From the NCBI GenBank assembly GCA_028290685.1, contig JAQGJI010000087.1, positions 1-8,811 of the forward strand: DNA of 8,811 nucleotides, read 5' to 3'. This DNA is from Devosia sp. (GTDB lineage: Bacteria > Pseudomonadota > Alphaproteobacteria > Rhizobiales > Devosiaceae). Positions 1 through 6,823 of this stretch are shown piece after piece. A program made the translations under genes and the position numbers. The stretch's first letter is position 1, and every line of letters starts with the position of its first letter. The notes under the pieces were generated by a model. It had not been told where the DNA came from. It did not search any database and saw nothing but the letters and a program-made list of their open reading frames with translations.

Positions 1-167
1 TTTCCGAACCGCTGTTTGCTCCACCAGGGGGACTGAAATGGGTGATGTGCTGGTCAAGCGAGCATCCTGACTATGGCGGCGCCGGGCGCCGTGAGCTGGA
101 CCCTGAAGGCGTCTGGGTTCTGCCAGCTGACTGTGCCCTGGTGTTGAAGGCGCAAGTGCGCGCATAG
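1..167 (+). CDS. treZ: C-terminal end of a GH13 glycosidase, probably malto-oligosyltrehalose trehalohydrolase (partial)
   Basis: An open frame enters from the left edge (first full codon at 3) and ends at TAG 165-167, leaving 54 residues. The piece contains WSSEHPDYGGAG followed by GVWVLPADCALVL. This resembles the C-terminal beta-sandwich (DUF3459 type) of GH13 enzymes, especially trehalohydrolases, where a WSSE-x-P-x-YGG loop is followed by a 'W.LP...A.VL' final strand. TreZ releases trehalose from maltooligosyl-trehalose, which TreY makes from glycogen-type chains in the cytoplasm. The catalytic barrel lies outside the window, so another DUF3459-bearing alpha-amylase or glucosidase remains possible. 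The gene converges on the response regulator at 338. Trehalose genes are often stress-controlled in alphaproteobacteria, which would fit the signalling genes beside it, but that link is inference. Confidence 0.6.
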   Translation, partial: SEPLFAPPGGLKWVMCWSSEHPDYGGAGRRELDPEGVWVLPADCALVLKAQVRA

Positions 168-337
168 CCGGAACAGGCGTGGCGGACCCTTGGATGATCC
201 AACAAGCCGGGGCTCAACCAGGGATGGAGCTGTTTTTTGCGGGCCAAGTGTCACCCCGCCGGACAAGCGGAACGGCGGCATCTCTGTAATCCGCCCTCTT
301 GGTGCCCAGGCATGATGCCGATCTTGGCGGGCGCGGT
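168..337. other. Convergent intergenic region with no clear gene
   Basis: This 170-bp gap lies between the converging treZ-like gene and the response regulator. Short frames cross it, but none has a recognisable protein or a ribosome binding site. A T6 run at 233-238 follows a weak GCTC/GAGC pairing (212-215 with 227-230). That could be a poor terminator for the left gene, but the stem is only four pairs. No A-rich tract that would end the leftward transcript is visible. Confidence 0.5.
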
Positions 338-718
338 TCAGCCGGCCAGATACCGGGCCAGCATGTCGACCAGGGCGACCGGGTCGACCGGCTTTTCGCA
401 GCGGGGTGCGTCGGCAAGGTGCGGCGGGATCAACGATCGATCATAGCCGGTCGAGAGCACGAAAGGCACGCCGCGGGCACGAAGCGCCTCGGCAACCGGA
501 AAAACCATCTCGTCGTGCAAGTTCATGTCCAAAATCGCGCCGTCGAGGGCGCAGCTGGCCTCGATTGCCCTGAGCGCCTGCGCCACCGTCGGCACCGGGC
601 CGATCACCTGGGCGTTGCGGGCCTCCAGCTCATTGGCAATTTCGCCGGCGATCATGAACTCGTCCTCGGCAACCAGGATGCGACGGCCCCCTAGAGCGGT
701 AGAACGCACCTCAACCAT
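338..718 (-). CDS. Single-domain response regulator (receiver only), FAT GUY-like
   Basis: The 126-residue product is one CheY-like receiver with no output domain. Strand 1 ends in the acidic cluster E18-D19-E20. The phospho-acceptor is D64 in AILDMNL, the switch threonine is T90 in LSTGY, and the conserved lysine is K109 in EKPV. The PFVLSTGY segment resembles the PFxFATGY signature of the FAT GUY receivers of alphaproteobacteria, some of which relay phosphate in the general stress response. The start at 718 overlaps the kinase stop by 8 bp and has GGGGAG nine bases upstream (728-733), inside the kinase 3' end. The two genes are therefore almost certainly one transcript. The protein is a likely phosphate acceptor from that kinase, acting in the cytoplasm as a relay or sink or by protein contact. 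The partner and output cannot be read here. Confidence 0.9.
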   Translation of the reverse strand: MVEVRSTALGGRRILVAEDEFMIAGEIANELEARNAQVIGPVPTVAQALRAIEASCALDGAILDMNLHDEMVFPVAEALRARGVPFVLSTGYDRSLIPPHLADAPRCEKPVDPVALVDMLARYLAG

Positions 719-2489
719 CTGGATGCACTCCCCTGTCCTGCTCCCCCAAGGGAACGTCGATCACGCACCACAAACCCTCCGGGGTGAACTGGAGTTCCGT
801 TCGTGCCTGCAGATCGTAGGCGAGCGCCCGCTCGATCAGCTGGCGGCCGTAGCCCCGGCGTTTGGGCGCAAAGCCCTCGCCAAGCGGCACTCCGCTTTCA
901 CGCCAGTCGAGCCGGACGTGGCGGGGCGGGGCAGACATGTTGCCATCGGTGGTCCAGGTGACGCTCAACCGCCCGGTGTCGCGCGACAGGGCGCCGTACT
1001 TCAACGCATTGGTGGCAAGCTCATGCAGCGCCAGCGACAGGATCTGGATCGCGCTCACCGGCAGCAGGACGTCCGGACCCGCAACCAGGACGCGCTTGCC
1101 ATCGGCCTCGGCCCCGTGCGCAAGCAGCTCGATGCCCACGATTTCCGCCAGCCTGGCACCGCCCTCGCCCCGGGCAATGACGCTTTGCACCCGGCCGAGC
1201 GCAGCCAGGCGGCTCTGGAACTGCTCGCCAAAGGAATCCAGCGTGTCGCTGGTCTTGACGGTTTGGGCGGCAAGCGAGCGCACCACGCCCAGAAGGTTGC
1301 GGGTGCGATGCTGCAGCTCGGCCAGAAGCACCTCCTGATGCTGCAGGAGACGCTTGATCTCGTGAATGTCGGTCGAGGTTCCGAACCACTCCACTGAGCG
1401 GCCGGCGGCGTTCTTGAACGGCACGGCACGCGTTGCAAACCAGCGATAGGCGCCGTCCCCCGCACGCTGCAGCCGGTGCTCGACCTCCAGCAGGTCGCTG
1501 GCCTTGGCGGCGCGCCAGGCCCTCATGGTGGCCTCGCGATCGTCGGGGTGCACCACAGCGAGCCAGCCGCGGCCACTCGAATCCGCCAGGGACTGGCCGG
1601 TGTATTCGCACCATTGCCGGCCACCGCTGATCCACTGGCCATCGTCCGCGCTCTGCCAAACGAGCTGCGGTATGCCTTCGGCGAGCAGGCGGAAGCGCGC
1701 TTCGCTTTCGCGCAGGCGGTCCTCGACCTGCTTTTCCGCCGTCCGGTCGCGCAGGATCTTGAGAAAACCCTGCAGTTCGCCCTCGGCGTCGCGCACCGGC
1801 ATCAAGGTCTGAGAGCTCCAAAAGCGGTCGCCGCCTGCGCGCAGATGCTCGCTTTCCACGTGGGTGCGATCGCTTGCCAGCGCTTCGCGCATTTCGTTCT
1901 CGACGGCCCCCGCTGCGCGCTGCTCGGGCGTGAAGATCATCCTGCTGTCGCGCCCGATCGACTCTTCTTCGGTGAAGCCCAGGATGCGCTGGGCGCCCAC
2001 GTTCCAGCTGGTGATGATGCCGGCCGTATCGATGGTGAAGATCGCGTACTCGGTGGCGCTTTCCACGATGCGCCGTTGCCGCTCCTCGCTTGCCCGCAGC
2101 GCCTGCTCGATCTCGTGCTGCCGCGTCCAGTCGCGGACGATCTTGACATAACCGGACCCATTGGCGAGCGGGTTCATCGCACCATTGCCCCAGAAACGGG
2201 AGCCATCCTGCCGCAGGTGCCAGCGAACGTCCTCGGCATGCCCGTCGCGCAGGGCGGTCGCGGCCTCCGTCTGGGGGGCGCCGGCTGTTCTGTCCTCGGG
2301 CGTGAACACCATGTCCCCGGATCGGCCGACTGCCTCCGCCGCGCTCCAGCCGAACAACGCCGCGGCGCCGGCGCTCCAGGTGGTGATAAGGCGCTGATGA
2401 TCAAGACTGAAGATCGCGTAGCTGAGGGCGCTCTCGATCAGCTGACCGGGTGCGTGTTGCGGGTCTTGTTCGCCTGGGCCGTTGGCCAT
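711..2489 (-). CDS. Soluble sensor histidine kinase, three PAS domains and an HWE catalytic core
   Basis: The 592-residue protein has no signal peptide or membrane helix. Three PAS domains lie at about 15-125, 138-250 and 262-378. The first two share an FTPE-x-R-xAGA motif (62-71 and 186-195) and look like an internal duplication; the third is PAS_3-like. The transmitter has phospho-accepting H394 in ELQHRTRNLL, an N-box with H489-E490 and N494 (HELATNALKYG), and W529-R-E531 followed by RRGYGRQLIERALAY. The histidine in the N-box and the WxE motif define the HWE family, common in alphaproteobacteria and including general stress response kinases. The LOV motif (NCRFLQ type) is absent, so a flavin photosensor is unlikely; the ligand is unknown. 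A GGAAAG element sits just upstream of ATG 2489. The kinase probably phosphorylates the receiver encoded downstream and could also feed a PhyR-type regulator elsewhere. Confidence 0.95.
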   Translation of the reverse strand: MANGPGEQDPQHAPGQLIESALSYAIFSLDHQRLITTWSAGAAALFGWSAAEAVGRSGDMVFTPEDRTAGAPQTEAATALRDGHAEDVRWHLRQDGSRFWGNGAMNPLANGSGYVKIVRDWTRQHEIEQALRASEERQRRIVESATEYAIFTIDTAGIITSWNVGAQRILGFTEEESIGRDSRMIFTPEQRAAGAVENEMREALASDRTHVESEHLRAGGDRFWSSQTLMPVRDAEGELQGFLKILRDRTAEKQVEDRLRESEARFRLLAEGIPQLVWQSADDGQWISGGRQWCEYTGQSLADSSGRGWLAVVHPDDREATMRAWRAAKASDLLEVEHRLQRAGDGAYRWFATRAVPFKNAAGRSVEWFGTSTDIHEIKRLLQHQEVLLAELQHRTRNLLGVVRSLAAQTVKTSDTLDSFGEQFQSRLAALGRVQSVIARGEGGARLAEIVGIELLAHGAEADGKRVLVAGPDVLLPVSAIQILSLALHELATNALKYGALSRDTGRLSVTWTTDGNMSAPPRHVRLDWRESGVPLGEGFAPKRRGYGRQLIERALAYDLQARTELQFTPEGLWCVIDVPLGEQDRGVHPDG

Positions 2490-2766
2490 CGCTGCTTTCC
2501 GTGGCTCCTGTGTGCCGGGGCTGGGCTGGGTAATCGATCACCGCCGGCTGTCAACCAGCCTAACGCAACACCACAATTTTGGATCAACCCCGCCGTAAGC
2601 TCTTTGCACAAGCTTCGCAGTTCCGGCGCGTGCCCGGTCCGGACGGCTGGGACACCTTGCTGGGAGCTGGTCGGGCAGCGGTTGAGCCGAACGAGCCCAT
2701 GCAAGCGGCGCGCCGGTCCCCAAGGCTGCTTTCGGGCCCTGGCCCGGGGCACGGCGATCGAGCGGG
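2490..2766. other. Intergenic region upstream of the kinase operon and downstream of cytochrome b561
   Basis: This 277-bp region separates two leftward genes. It holds a candidate promoter for the kinase near 2527-2554. A GC-rich inverted repeat at 2733-2746 (CGGGCC-CT-GGCCCG) lies just past the b561 stop, but no T tract follows it on the minus strand, so it is at best a weak or factor-dependent terminator. Frames crossing the region on both strands are rich in Pro, Arg and Ala, lack recognisable domains and look like GC-driven noise. Confidence 0.5.
2527..2554 (-). promoter_or_regulatory. Candidate housekeeping promoter for the kinase operon, overlapping an inverted repeat
   Basis: On the minus strand a perfect TTGACA (2554-2549) stands 16 bases before TACCCA (2532-2527), a poor -10 match. 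Predicted transcription would start about 30 bases before the kinase ATG at 2489. The -35 hexamer overlaps the inverted repeat GGCTG-TCAAC-CAGCC at 2546-2560, which could be an operator or chance. No EcfG-type promoter (GGAAC with CGTT 16-17 bases on) was found upstream of this operon. Confidence 0.3.
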
Positions 2767-3258
2767 CTAGTCGGTTGCACGGAGCATTCGTTTCAACGAA
2801 TTGTTGCGGAACACAAAATGCTCGGCGAGTGCTCCAAGAACGTGAAAACCGATCACGGGCACCAGGACCAGCCGGCCGATCTCGTGCAGTTCTGCGGCGA
2901 ACTCGAGACCCAGGAACCAGGCAGCGGCTCCGGTCAGCGGCATGGCGAAGATGAAGCCGTAGAGCAGCATATGGGTGCCATGGGCCAGCCAGTTGAGGAT
3001 GGCCGGGATGTTCTTGTGTGCTGGCGGTGTACCGCGCGTGGTGCGGATGGTCACCCGGACAATGGCCAGCGCCAGGATGGTCAGCCCGGCAATCATGTGC
3101 AGCAGGGCGCCATCGAACTGCTCCAGCCTTTCCCCATCAAGTCGGTTGGAGAAGGCGTGCTGCATGGCCTGGTTGAAAAAAAGCTGGAAAACCACAAGCG
3201 CCGCAATGCTCCAGTGCAAAAAAATCTGAAGGCGAGAATACCCGGTTGGCTTTGCCAT
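2767..3258 (-). CDS. Cytochrome b561 family protein (di-heme b, four-helix)
   Basis: The 163-residue protein has four predicted membrane helices at about 12-32, 50-70, 90-114 and 128-148. It carries the family's histidines, one set per helix: H15 in FLHW, H54 in LLHMIAG, H93/H96 in LAHGTHML, and H139 in IGFHVLG. These would ligate two b hemes. Length and layout match the short bacterial b561 family that includes E. coli CybB, a superoxide:ubiquinone oxidoreductase, so a role in quinone-linked electron transfer or superoxide removal is likely. The substrate cannot be deduced. A strong GGGAG (3264-3268) sits five bases before the ATG. The gene diverges from the oxidase operon across 80 bp, and the two appear to share an overlapping stress-type promoter. 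Confidence 0.9.
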   Translation of the reverse strand: MAKPTGYSRLQIFLHWSIAALVVFQLFFNQAMQHAFSNRLDGERLEQFDGALLHMIAGLTILALAIVRVTIRTTRGTPPAHKNIPAILNWLAHGTHMLLYGFIFAMPLTGAAAWFLGLEFAAELHEIGRLVLVPVIGFHVLGALAEHFVFRNNSLKRMLRATD

Positions 3259-3285
3259 AACCTCTCCCTACTCTGCGGTTGAACA

Positions 3286-3310
3286 GGAACTCCGCGTGTG
3301 GCGCTGCGTT
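3286..3310 (+). promoter_or_regulatory. EcfG-type (general stress response) promoter of the oxidase operon
   Basis: GGAAC at 3286-3290 is followed by exactly 16 bases and then CGTT at 3307-3310. This matches the known EcfG/RpoE2/SigT consensus of alphaproteobacteria (GGAAC, 16-17 bases, CGTT). Transcription would begin near 3317, giving a leader of about 22 bases with a GGGAG Shine-Dalgarno before ATG 3339. The position is therefore exactly where a promoter is needed. The match is seen in the sequence; actual EcfG use is inferred. Confidence 0.7.
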
Positions 3311-3312
3311 CC
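3288..3312 (-). promoter_or_regulatory. EcfG-like promoter of cytochrome b561, overlapping the opposite promoter
   Basis: Read leftward, GGAAC (3312-3308) is followed by 16 bases and AGTT (3291-3288), one mismatch from the CGTT of the EcfG -10 element. The -35 of this promoter shares bases with the -10 of the rightward promoter and vice versa, because the site is a quasi-palindrome (GGAAC...GTTCC). The predicted start near 3281 leaves a leader of about 23 bases with GGGAG before ATG 3258. Confidence 0.55.
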
Positions 3313-3330
3313 CCACGCTAAAGTCTTTGC

Positions 3331-3335
3331 GGGAG
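3331..3335 (+). promoter_or_regulatory. coxB: Ribosome binding site deciding the subunit II start
   Basis: GGGAG lies three bases upstream of ATG 3339. The spacing is tight but usable. It supports ATG 3339 over the in-frame TTG at 3279, which lies upstream of the predicted promoter and lacks a comparable site. Confidence 0.5.
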
Positions 3336-3338
3336 CAT

Positions 3339-4337
3339 ATGGGGCAAGCTGGCCGGGCCATTGATGATCGCTACTGGCGGCTGGCCTTTGTAGCCATCAC
3401 TGCAGTGTCTCTTGGTGCCTGCAGTTCCCAGCAGAGCGCTCTGCATCCAGCCGGCGAGCAGGCTCGCGACGTGGCCGATTTGTTCTGGTTCATGACCATT
3501 TCCGGAGCGCTGGTCTGGTGCATCGTGATGGGCACCGCGATCTATGCGGTGCTGGGCAAGAAACGCCCGCGCAGCGAGCGGTTCGCTGACCGCTTCGTGT
3601 TGATCGGGGGGGTGGTATTTCCCACAGTCGGTCTGGCCGCGCTTCTGGTCTACGGGCTGTCCATGCTGCCCAGCTGGACCGAAACCGAAGCCCCCGACTT
3701 GCGCATCCACGTGGTGGCGGAACAGTTCTGGTGGCGCATGGCCTACGAGGGGGCGGATGGTGTGCGCATCGACACTGCCAACGAGCTCCACCTGCCCCTA
3801 AATGCCACCGCAGAATTCGTGCTGACCAGCACGGACGTCATTCATTCGTTCTGGATTCCCTCTCTGGGCGGCAAGATGGATGCCATTCCGGGCCGAACCA
3901 ATGTGCTGCGCCTGACGTCCAGCAAGGCCGGCGTTTATCGCGGTGTCTGCGCCGAATTTTGCGGTCCCTCCCATGCGCTGATGGCATTTCCCGTTGTGGT
4001 GCACGAGGCGGACGATTTTGCCTCCTGGCTCGAGCAGCAACGCCGGCCGGCCGCGGCAAGCACGGGCGCCGGCGCCGAGGCTTTTCGGGCTGCCGGATGC
4101 GGCGCCTGCCACACAGTGCGGGGCGTGAGCGAGGCCGGCTCGGTGGGGCCGGACCTCACCCATTTCGGCAGCCGCCGCACTCTTGGCGCCGGCACGCTGC
4201 CCTTGACGGCGGCCCATCTGGCCGACTGGCTGGTGGCGCCCGAGCACATCAAGCCGGGCGTCCGCATGCCCTCGTTCGCCACCCTGCCCGATGCAGAACG
4301 CGATGCCATCGTGCAATTCCTGCTGGAGCTCAAATGA
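3339..4337 (+). CDS. coxB: Cytochrome c oxidase subunit II with fused cytochrome c domain (caa3 type)
   Basis: The 332-residue protein begins with a lipoprotein signal ending in SLGAC, so C28 is the likely lipid-bearing residue after cleavage. Two membrane helices follow (about 48-72 and 86-110). The periplasmic cupredoxin domain has the aromatic patch EQFWWRM (128-134) and all CuA ligands: H169, C204, E206, C208, H212 and M215 (CAEFCGPSHALM). A fused class I cytochrome c domain carries C254-GA-C257-H258 and a probable axial M310 in RMPSF. The protein accepts electrons from c-type cytochromes through its own heme and passes them through CuA to subunit I. ATG 3339 is preferred because it follows the predicted promoter and GGGAG and gives a compact lipoprotein signal; the frame could extend to TTG 3279. 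The stop overlaps the next start as ATGA. Confidence 0.96.
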   Translation: MGQAGRAIDDRYWRLAFVAITAVSLGACSSQQSALHPAGEQARDVADLFWFMTISGALVWCIVMGTAIYAVLGKKRPRSERFADRFVLIGGVVFPTVGLAALLVYGLSMLPSWTETEAPDLRIHVVAEQFWWRMAYEGADGVRIDTANELHLPLNATAEFVLTSTDVIHSFWIPSLGGKMDAIPGRTNVLRLTSSKAGVYRGVCAEFCGPSHALMAFPVVVHEADDFASWLEQQRRPAAASTGAGAEAFRAAGCGACHTVRGVSEAGSVGPDLTHFGSRRTLGAGTLPLTAAHLADWLVAPEHIKPGVRMPSFATLPDAERDAIVQFLLELK

Positions 4338-6823
4338 CCGATAAGGCCGAAGAGGAACAGCAATTGGGCAAGGTCTGGGACAGCCCGCGTGGATGGGCCG
4401 CCCTGTCGGACGTCAACAATTCCGTGATCGGCAAGTGGTACATCACGGCGTCCTTCGCCTTCATGCTGTTCGCCGGCGTGCTGGCGCTCATCATGCGCAC
4501 GCAATTGGCGGTTCCCGACAATGGTCTGGTTTCGGCGCAAACCTATAACCAGCTCTTCACCCTGCATGGCACGGTGATGATGTTTCTGTTCGCGGTGCCG
4601 ATCTTTGAAGCGGTGGCGATCCTGATCCTGCCAGCCATGCTGGGGGCGCGCGACCTGCCGTTTCCGCGCCTGTCGGCCTTTGGCTTCTGGTGCTTTGTTA
4701 TCGGCGGCATTTTTGTGTGCGGCTCGATTTTTTTCGATGCCGCCCCCGATGCGGGCTGGTTCATGTACCCCCCGCTTTCCACCGAGCAGTCCGGCATCGG
4801 CGCCGATATCTGGCTGCTGGGGCTCAGCTTCATCGAGGTGGCCTCCATTGCCGCCGCGGTTGAACTGATCGTGGGCGTGCTCAAGTGCCGGGCGCCGGGC
4901 ATGCACATCAATCTGACCCCGCTTTATGGCTGGTACGTGCTGATCGTGGGCGCGATGATCCTGTTCGCCTTTCCCCCGCTGATCGCCGGCGACTACCTGT
5001 TCGAGCTGGAACGGGCCTTTGACTGGCCGTTCTTCGATGTCAGCCGGGGTGGGGATCCGCTGCTGTGGCAGCACCTGTTCTGGATTTTCGGACATCCGGA
5101 GGTCTACATCATCTTCCTGCCGGCCATTGCCTTGCTGGCGATGATCATACCCACTTTCGCACAGCGCCCGATCGCGGGGTATTCCTGGATCGTGCTGTCC
5201 GCCATCGGCACCGGCTTTCTCAGCTTCGGGCTGTGGGTGCATCATATGTTCACCACCGGGCTGCCTGCGATCTCGCTGGGGTTTTTCTCGGCGGCATCGG
5301 AGGCGGTGGCCATTCCCACGGGCATCCAGCTGTTTGTGTTCATTGCCACGGTCATGCTGGGCAATGTGGTGCGCACCGTGCCCATGCTGTTTTGCCTCGG
5401 CGCCCTGGCAAACTTCCTCGTGGGCGGTTTGACCGGGGTCATGGTCGCGGTGGCCCCGTTCGATTTCCAGGTGCACGATACCTATTTCATTGTGGCGCAT
5501 CTGCATTACACCCTGATCGGGGGCATGGTGTTCCCGCTGCTGGCGGGGGTGCAATACTACTATCCCTTTGCCACGGGCAAAATGCTCTCGCGCAAAGCTG
5601 GCATCTGGTCGTTCTGGCTGCTGTTCGTCGGTTTCAACGTCACCTTCCTGCCCATGCACCTGACCGGGCTCATGGGCATGCCGCGGCGCGTGTTTACCTA
5701 TGGCGCGGACCGCGACTGGGGCCTGCTGAACATGGTTTCCACGGTTGGCGCCTTCATCTTTGCGGCTGGATTTCTGCTGTTCCTTTGGGACTGCGTTCGC
5801 TCCAAGCGCCACGAGCCGGACGCGCCGCGCAATGCGTGGAACGCCGGAACACTGGAATGGGCCGGCAAGGTGCCCGCCGACCAATGGGGCCTGCGCTCGA
5901 TTCCCCAGATCAACAGCCGGTATCCATTGTGGGACGACAAGAACCTGCTCGACACCATCGATCAGGGTCGGGGCCTGTTGGCCGATGCGGCGGAAGGGCG
6001 GCGCGAAACGCTGGTGACCTCGGTGCTCGATGCAGAGCCCGAACAGGTGCTGCGCGTCGGCACCCCCAGCTGGCTGCCGGCCATGGCCGCGTTCGGGCTG
6101 GGCGGCGTTTTCATCTTTGCCACCTGGAAACTCTGGTGGCTGACGCTGGCGAGCGGCATCTTCTTTCTGGCAGTGGTTCTTTACTGGCTGTGGACCGGCA
6201 CGGCCGAAATTCCCGAAAAGCCGTCCAAGGACATCGGCGATGGCCGTCGCCTGCCGCTCTATGTGGCCGGGCCGCGCTCAACCGGCTGGTGGGCCATGTT
6301 CATCACCATGACGGGGGACCTGACCGCCTATCTGGGCGTCCTGTTCGGCTATTTCTTTTTGTGGACCGTGCACGAGAACTTTCCCCCCGCCGGGGTGAGC
6401 GGCCCGGGCTGGCAATGGCCGCTGGTTGCAGCAATCCTGGCCATTGCCACCTGGGGCGCGATGGTGGCTGCCCGGCTCAGCAATGCTGCCGGGCGTGTCG
6501 GGCTGGCGCGCGCCCTGATCATCGCCAGCACGATCGGTAATGTTTTTACCGCACTGGCCCTGATGGCGGGCCCCTGGACCAGCGGGCTCGATCCCACGTC
6601 CCACAGCTATCCCGCCATTGTATGGGCGCTGGTGGTCTGGGTGGTGAGCCATTTGCTGGCCGGCATGATCATGCAGCTCTATTGCCTGGCACGGTCGATT
6701 TTCGGCCGGATGACGCCTGCCCATGATGCGGATCTGTGGAATGTGACCCTGTACTGGCACTTTATCGGTTTTTCCGCATTGCTCACAGCATTGGTCATTG
6801 GAGGCTTTCCGCTGCTGCAATGA
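4334..6823 (+). CDS. ctaD: Cytochrome c oxidase subunit I+III fusion
   Basis: The 829-residue membrane protein joins subunit I (about 1-490), a soluble linker (495-575) and a seven-helix subunit III part (578-829). Heme and copper ligands are complete: H78 and H391 for heme a, H389 for heme a3, and H254, H303 and H304 for CuB, with Y258 as the cross-link tyrosine. GHPEVY carries E256, the helix-VI glutamate of A1 oxidases, and D107 marks the D-channel mouth. Against Paracoccus/Rhodobacter subunit I recalled from memory, K362 is Q332, S299 is A269, and asparagines 121, 139 and 207 are I96, S114 and E177. The proton paths are therefore atypical. In subunit III the conserved helix-III glutamate aligns with D662. 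ATG 4334 forms an ATGA overlap with coxB; the frame is open upstream to 3731, but that part is an out-of-frame shadow of coxB. It reduces O2 to water, and whether it pumps normally is unclear. Confidence 0.96.
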   Translation: MTDKAEEEQQLGKVWDSPRGWAALSDVNNSVIGKWYITASFAFMLFAGVLALIMRTQLAVPDNGLVSAQTYNQLFTLHGTVMMFLFAVPIFEAVAILILPAMLGARDLPFPRLSAFGFWCFVIGGIFVCGSIFFDAAPDAGWFMYPPLSTEQSGIGADIWLLGLSFIEVASIAAAVELIVGVLKCRAPGMHINLTPLYGWYVLIVGAMILFAFPPLIAGDYLFELERAFDWPFFDVSRGGDPLLWQHLFWIFGHPEVYIIFLPAIALLAMIIPTFAQRPIAGYSWIVLSAIGTGFLSFGLWVHHMFTTGLPAISLGFFSAASEAVAIPTGIQLFVFIATVMLGNVVRTVPMLFCLGALANFLVGGLTGVMVAVAPFDFQVHDTYFIVAHLHYTLIGGMVFPLLAGVQYYYPFATGKMLSRKAGIWSFWLLFVGFNVTFLPMHLTGLMGMPRRVFTYGADRDWGLLNMVSTVGAFIFAAGFLLFLWDCVRSKRHEPDAPRNAWNAGTLEWAGKVPADQWGLRSIPQINSRYPLWDDKNLLDTIDQGRGLLADAAEGRRETLVTSVLDAEPEQVLRVGTPSWLPAMAAFGLGGVFIFATWKLWWLTLASGIFFLAVVLYWLWTGTAEIPEKPSKDIGDGRRLPLYVAGPRSTGWWAMFITMTGDLTAYLGVLFGYFFLWTVHENFPPAGVSGPGWQWPLVAAILAIATWGAMVAARLSNAAGRVGLARALIIASTIGNVFTALALMAGPWTSGLDPTSHSYPAIVWALVVWVVSHLLAGMIMQLYCLARSIFGRMTPAHDADLWNVTLYWHFIGFSALLTALVIGGFPLLQ

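Noticed and set aside
212..238. A possible rho-independent terminator after the treZ-like gene (GCTC/GAGC with T6).
   Set aside because: The stem has only four pairs and an 11-base loop, too weak to call.
711..2489. The possibility that the kinase is a LOV blue-light sensor.
   Set aside because: None of the three PAS domains contains the flavin-binding cysteine motif (NCRFLQ type).
2733..2746. A GC-rich inverted repeat (CGGGCC-CT-GGCCCG) just past the b561 stop.
   Set aside because: There is no T tract on the transcribed strand and the loop is too tight; chance is likely in GC-rich DNA.
2438..2780. Short minus-strand frames of 80-104 codons in the gap between cytochrome b561 and the kinase.
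   Set aside because: They overlap flanking genes, lack ribosome sites and domains, and are Pro/Arg/Ala-rich like noise.
1476..2954. A 492-residue plus-strand open frame opposite the kinase and running into cytochrome b561.
   Set aside because: The minus strand carries PAS, HWE and b561 motifs; the plus-strand product has no recognisable domain.
3279..3338. A TTG start giving subunit II 20 more residues.
   Set aside because: It lies upstream of the EcfG-type promoter, has no good ribosome site, and would place a non-signal stretch before the lipoprotein signal.
3731..4333. An upstream extension of the ctaD frame that would add about 200 residues.
   Set aside because: It overlaps coxB out of frame, its translation is Arg/Gly/His-rich with no helices or motifs, and ATG 4334 gives the normal N-terminus and an ATGA overlap.
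3935..5884. A 649-residue minus-strand open frame opposite coxB and ctaD.
   Set aside because: It is antisense to genes with complete catalytic motifs and its composition (His, Gln, Arg, Gly) is that of a GC-rich shadow frame.
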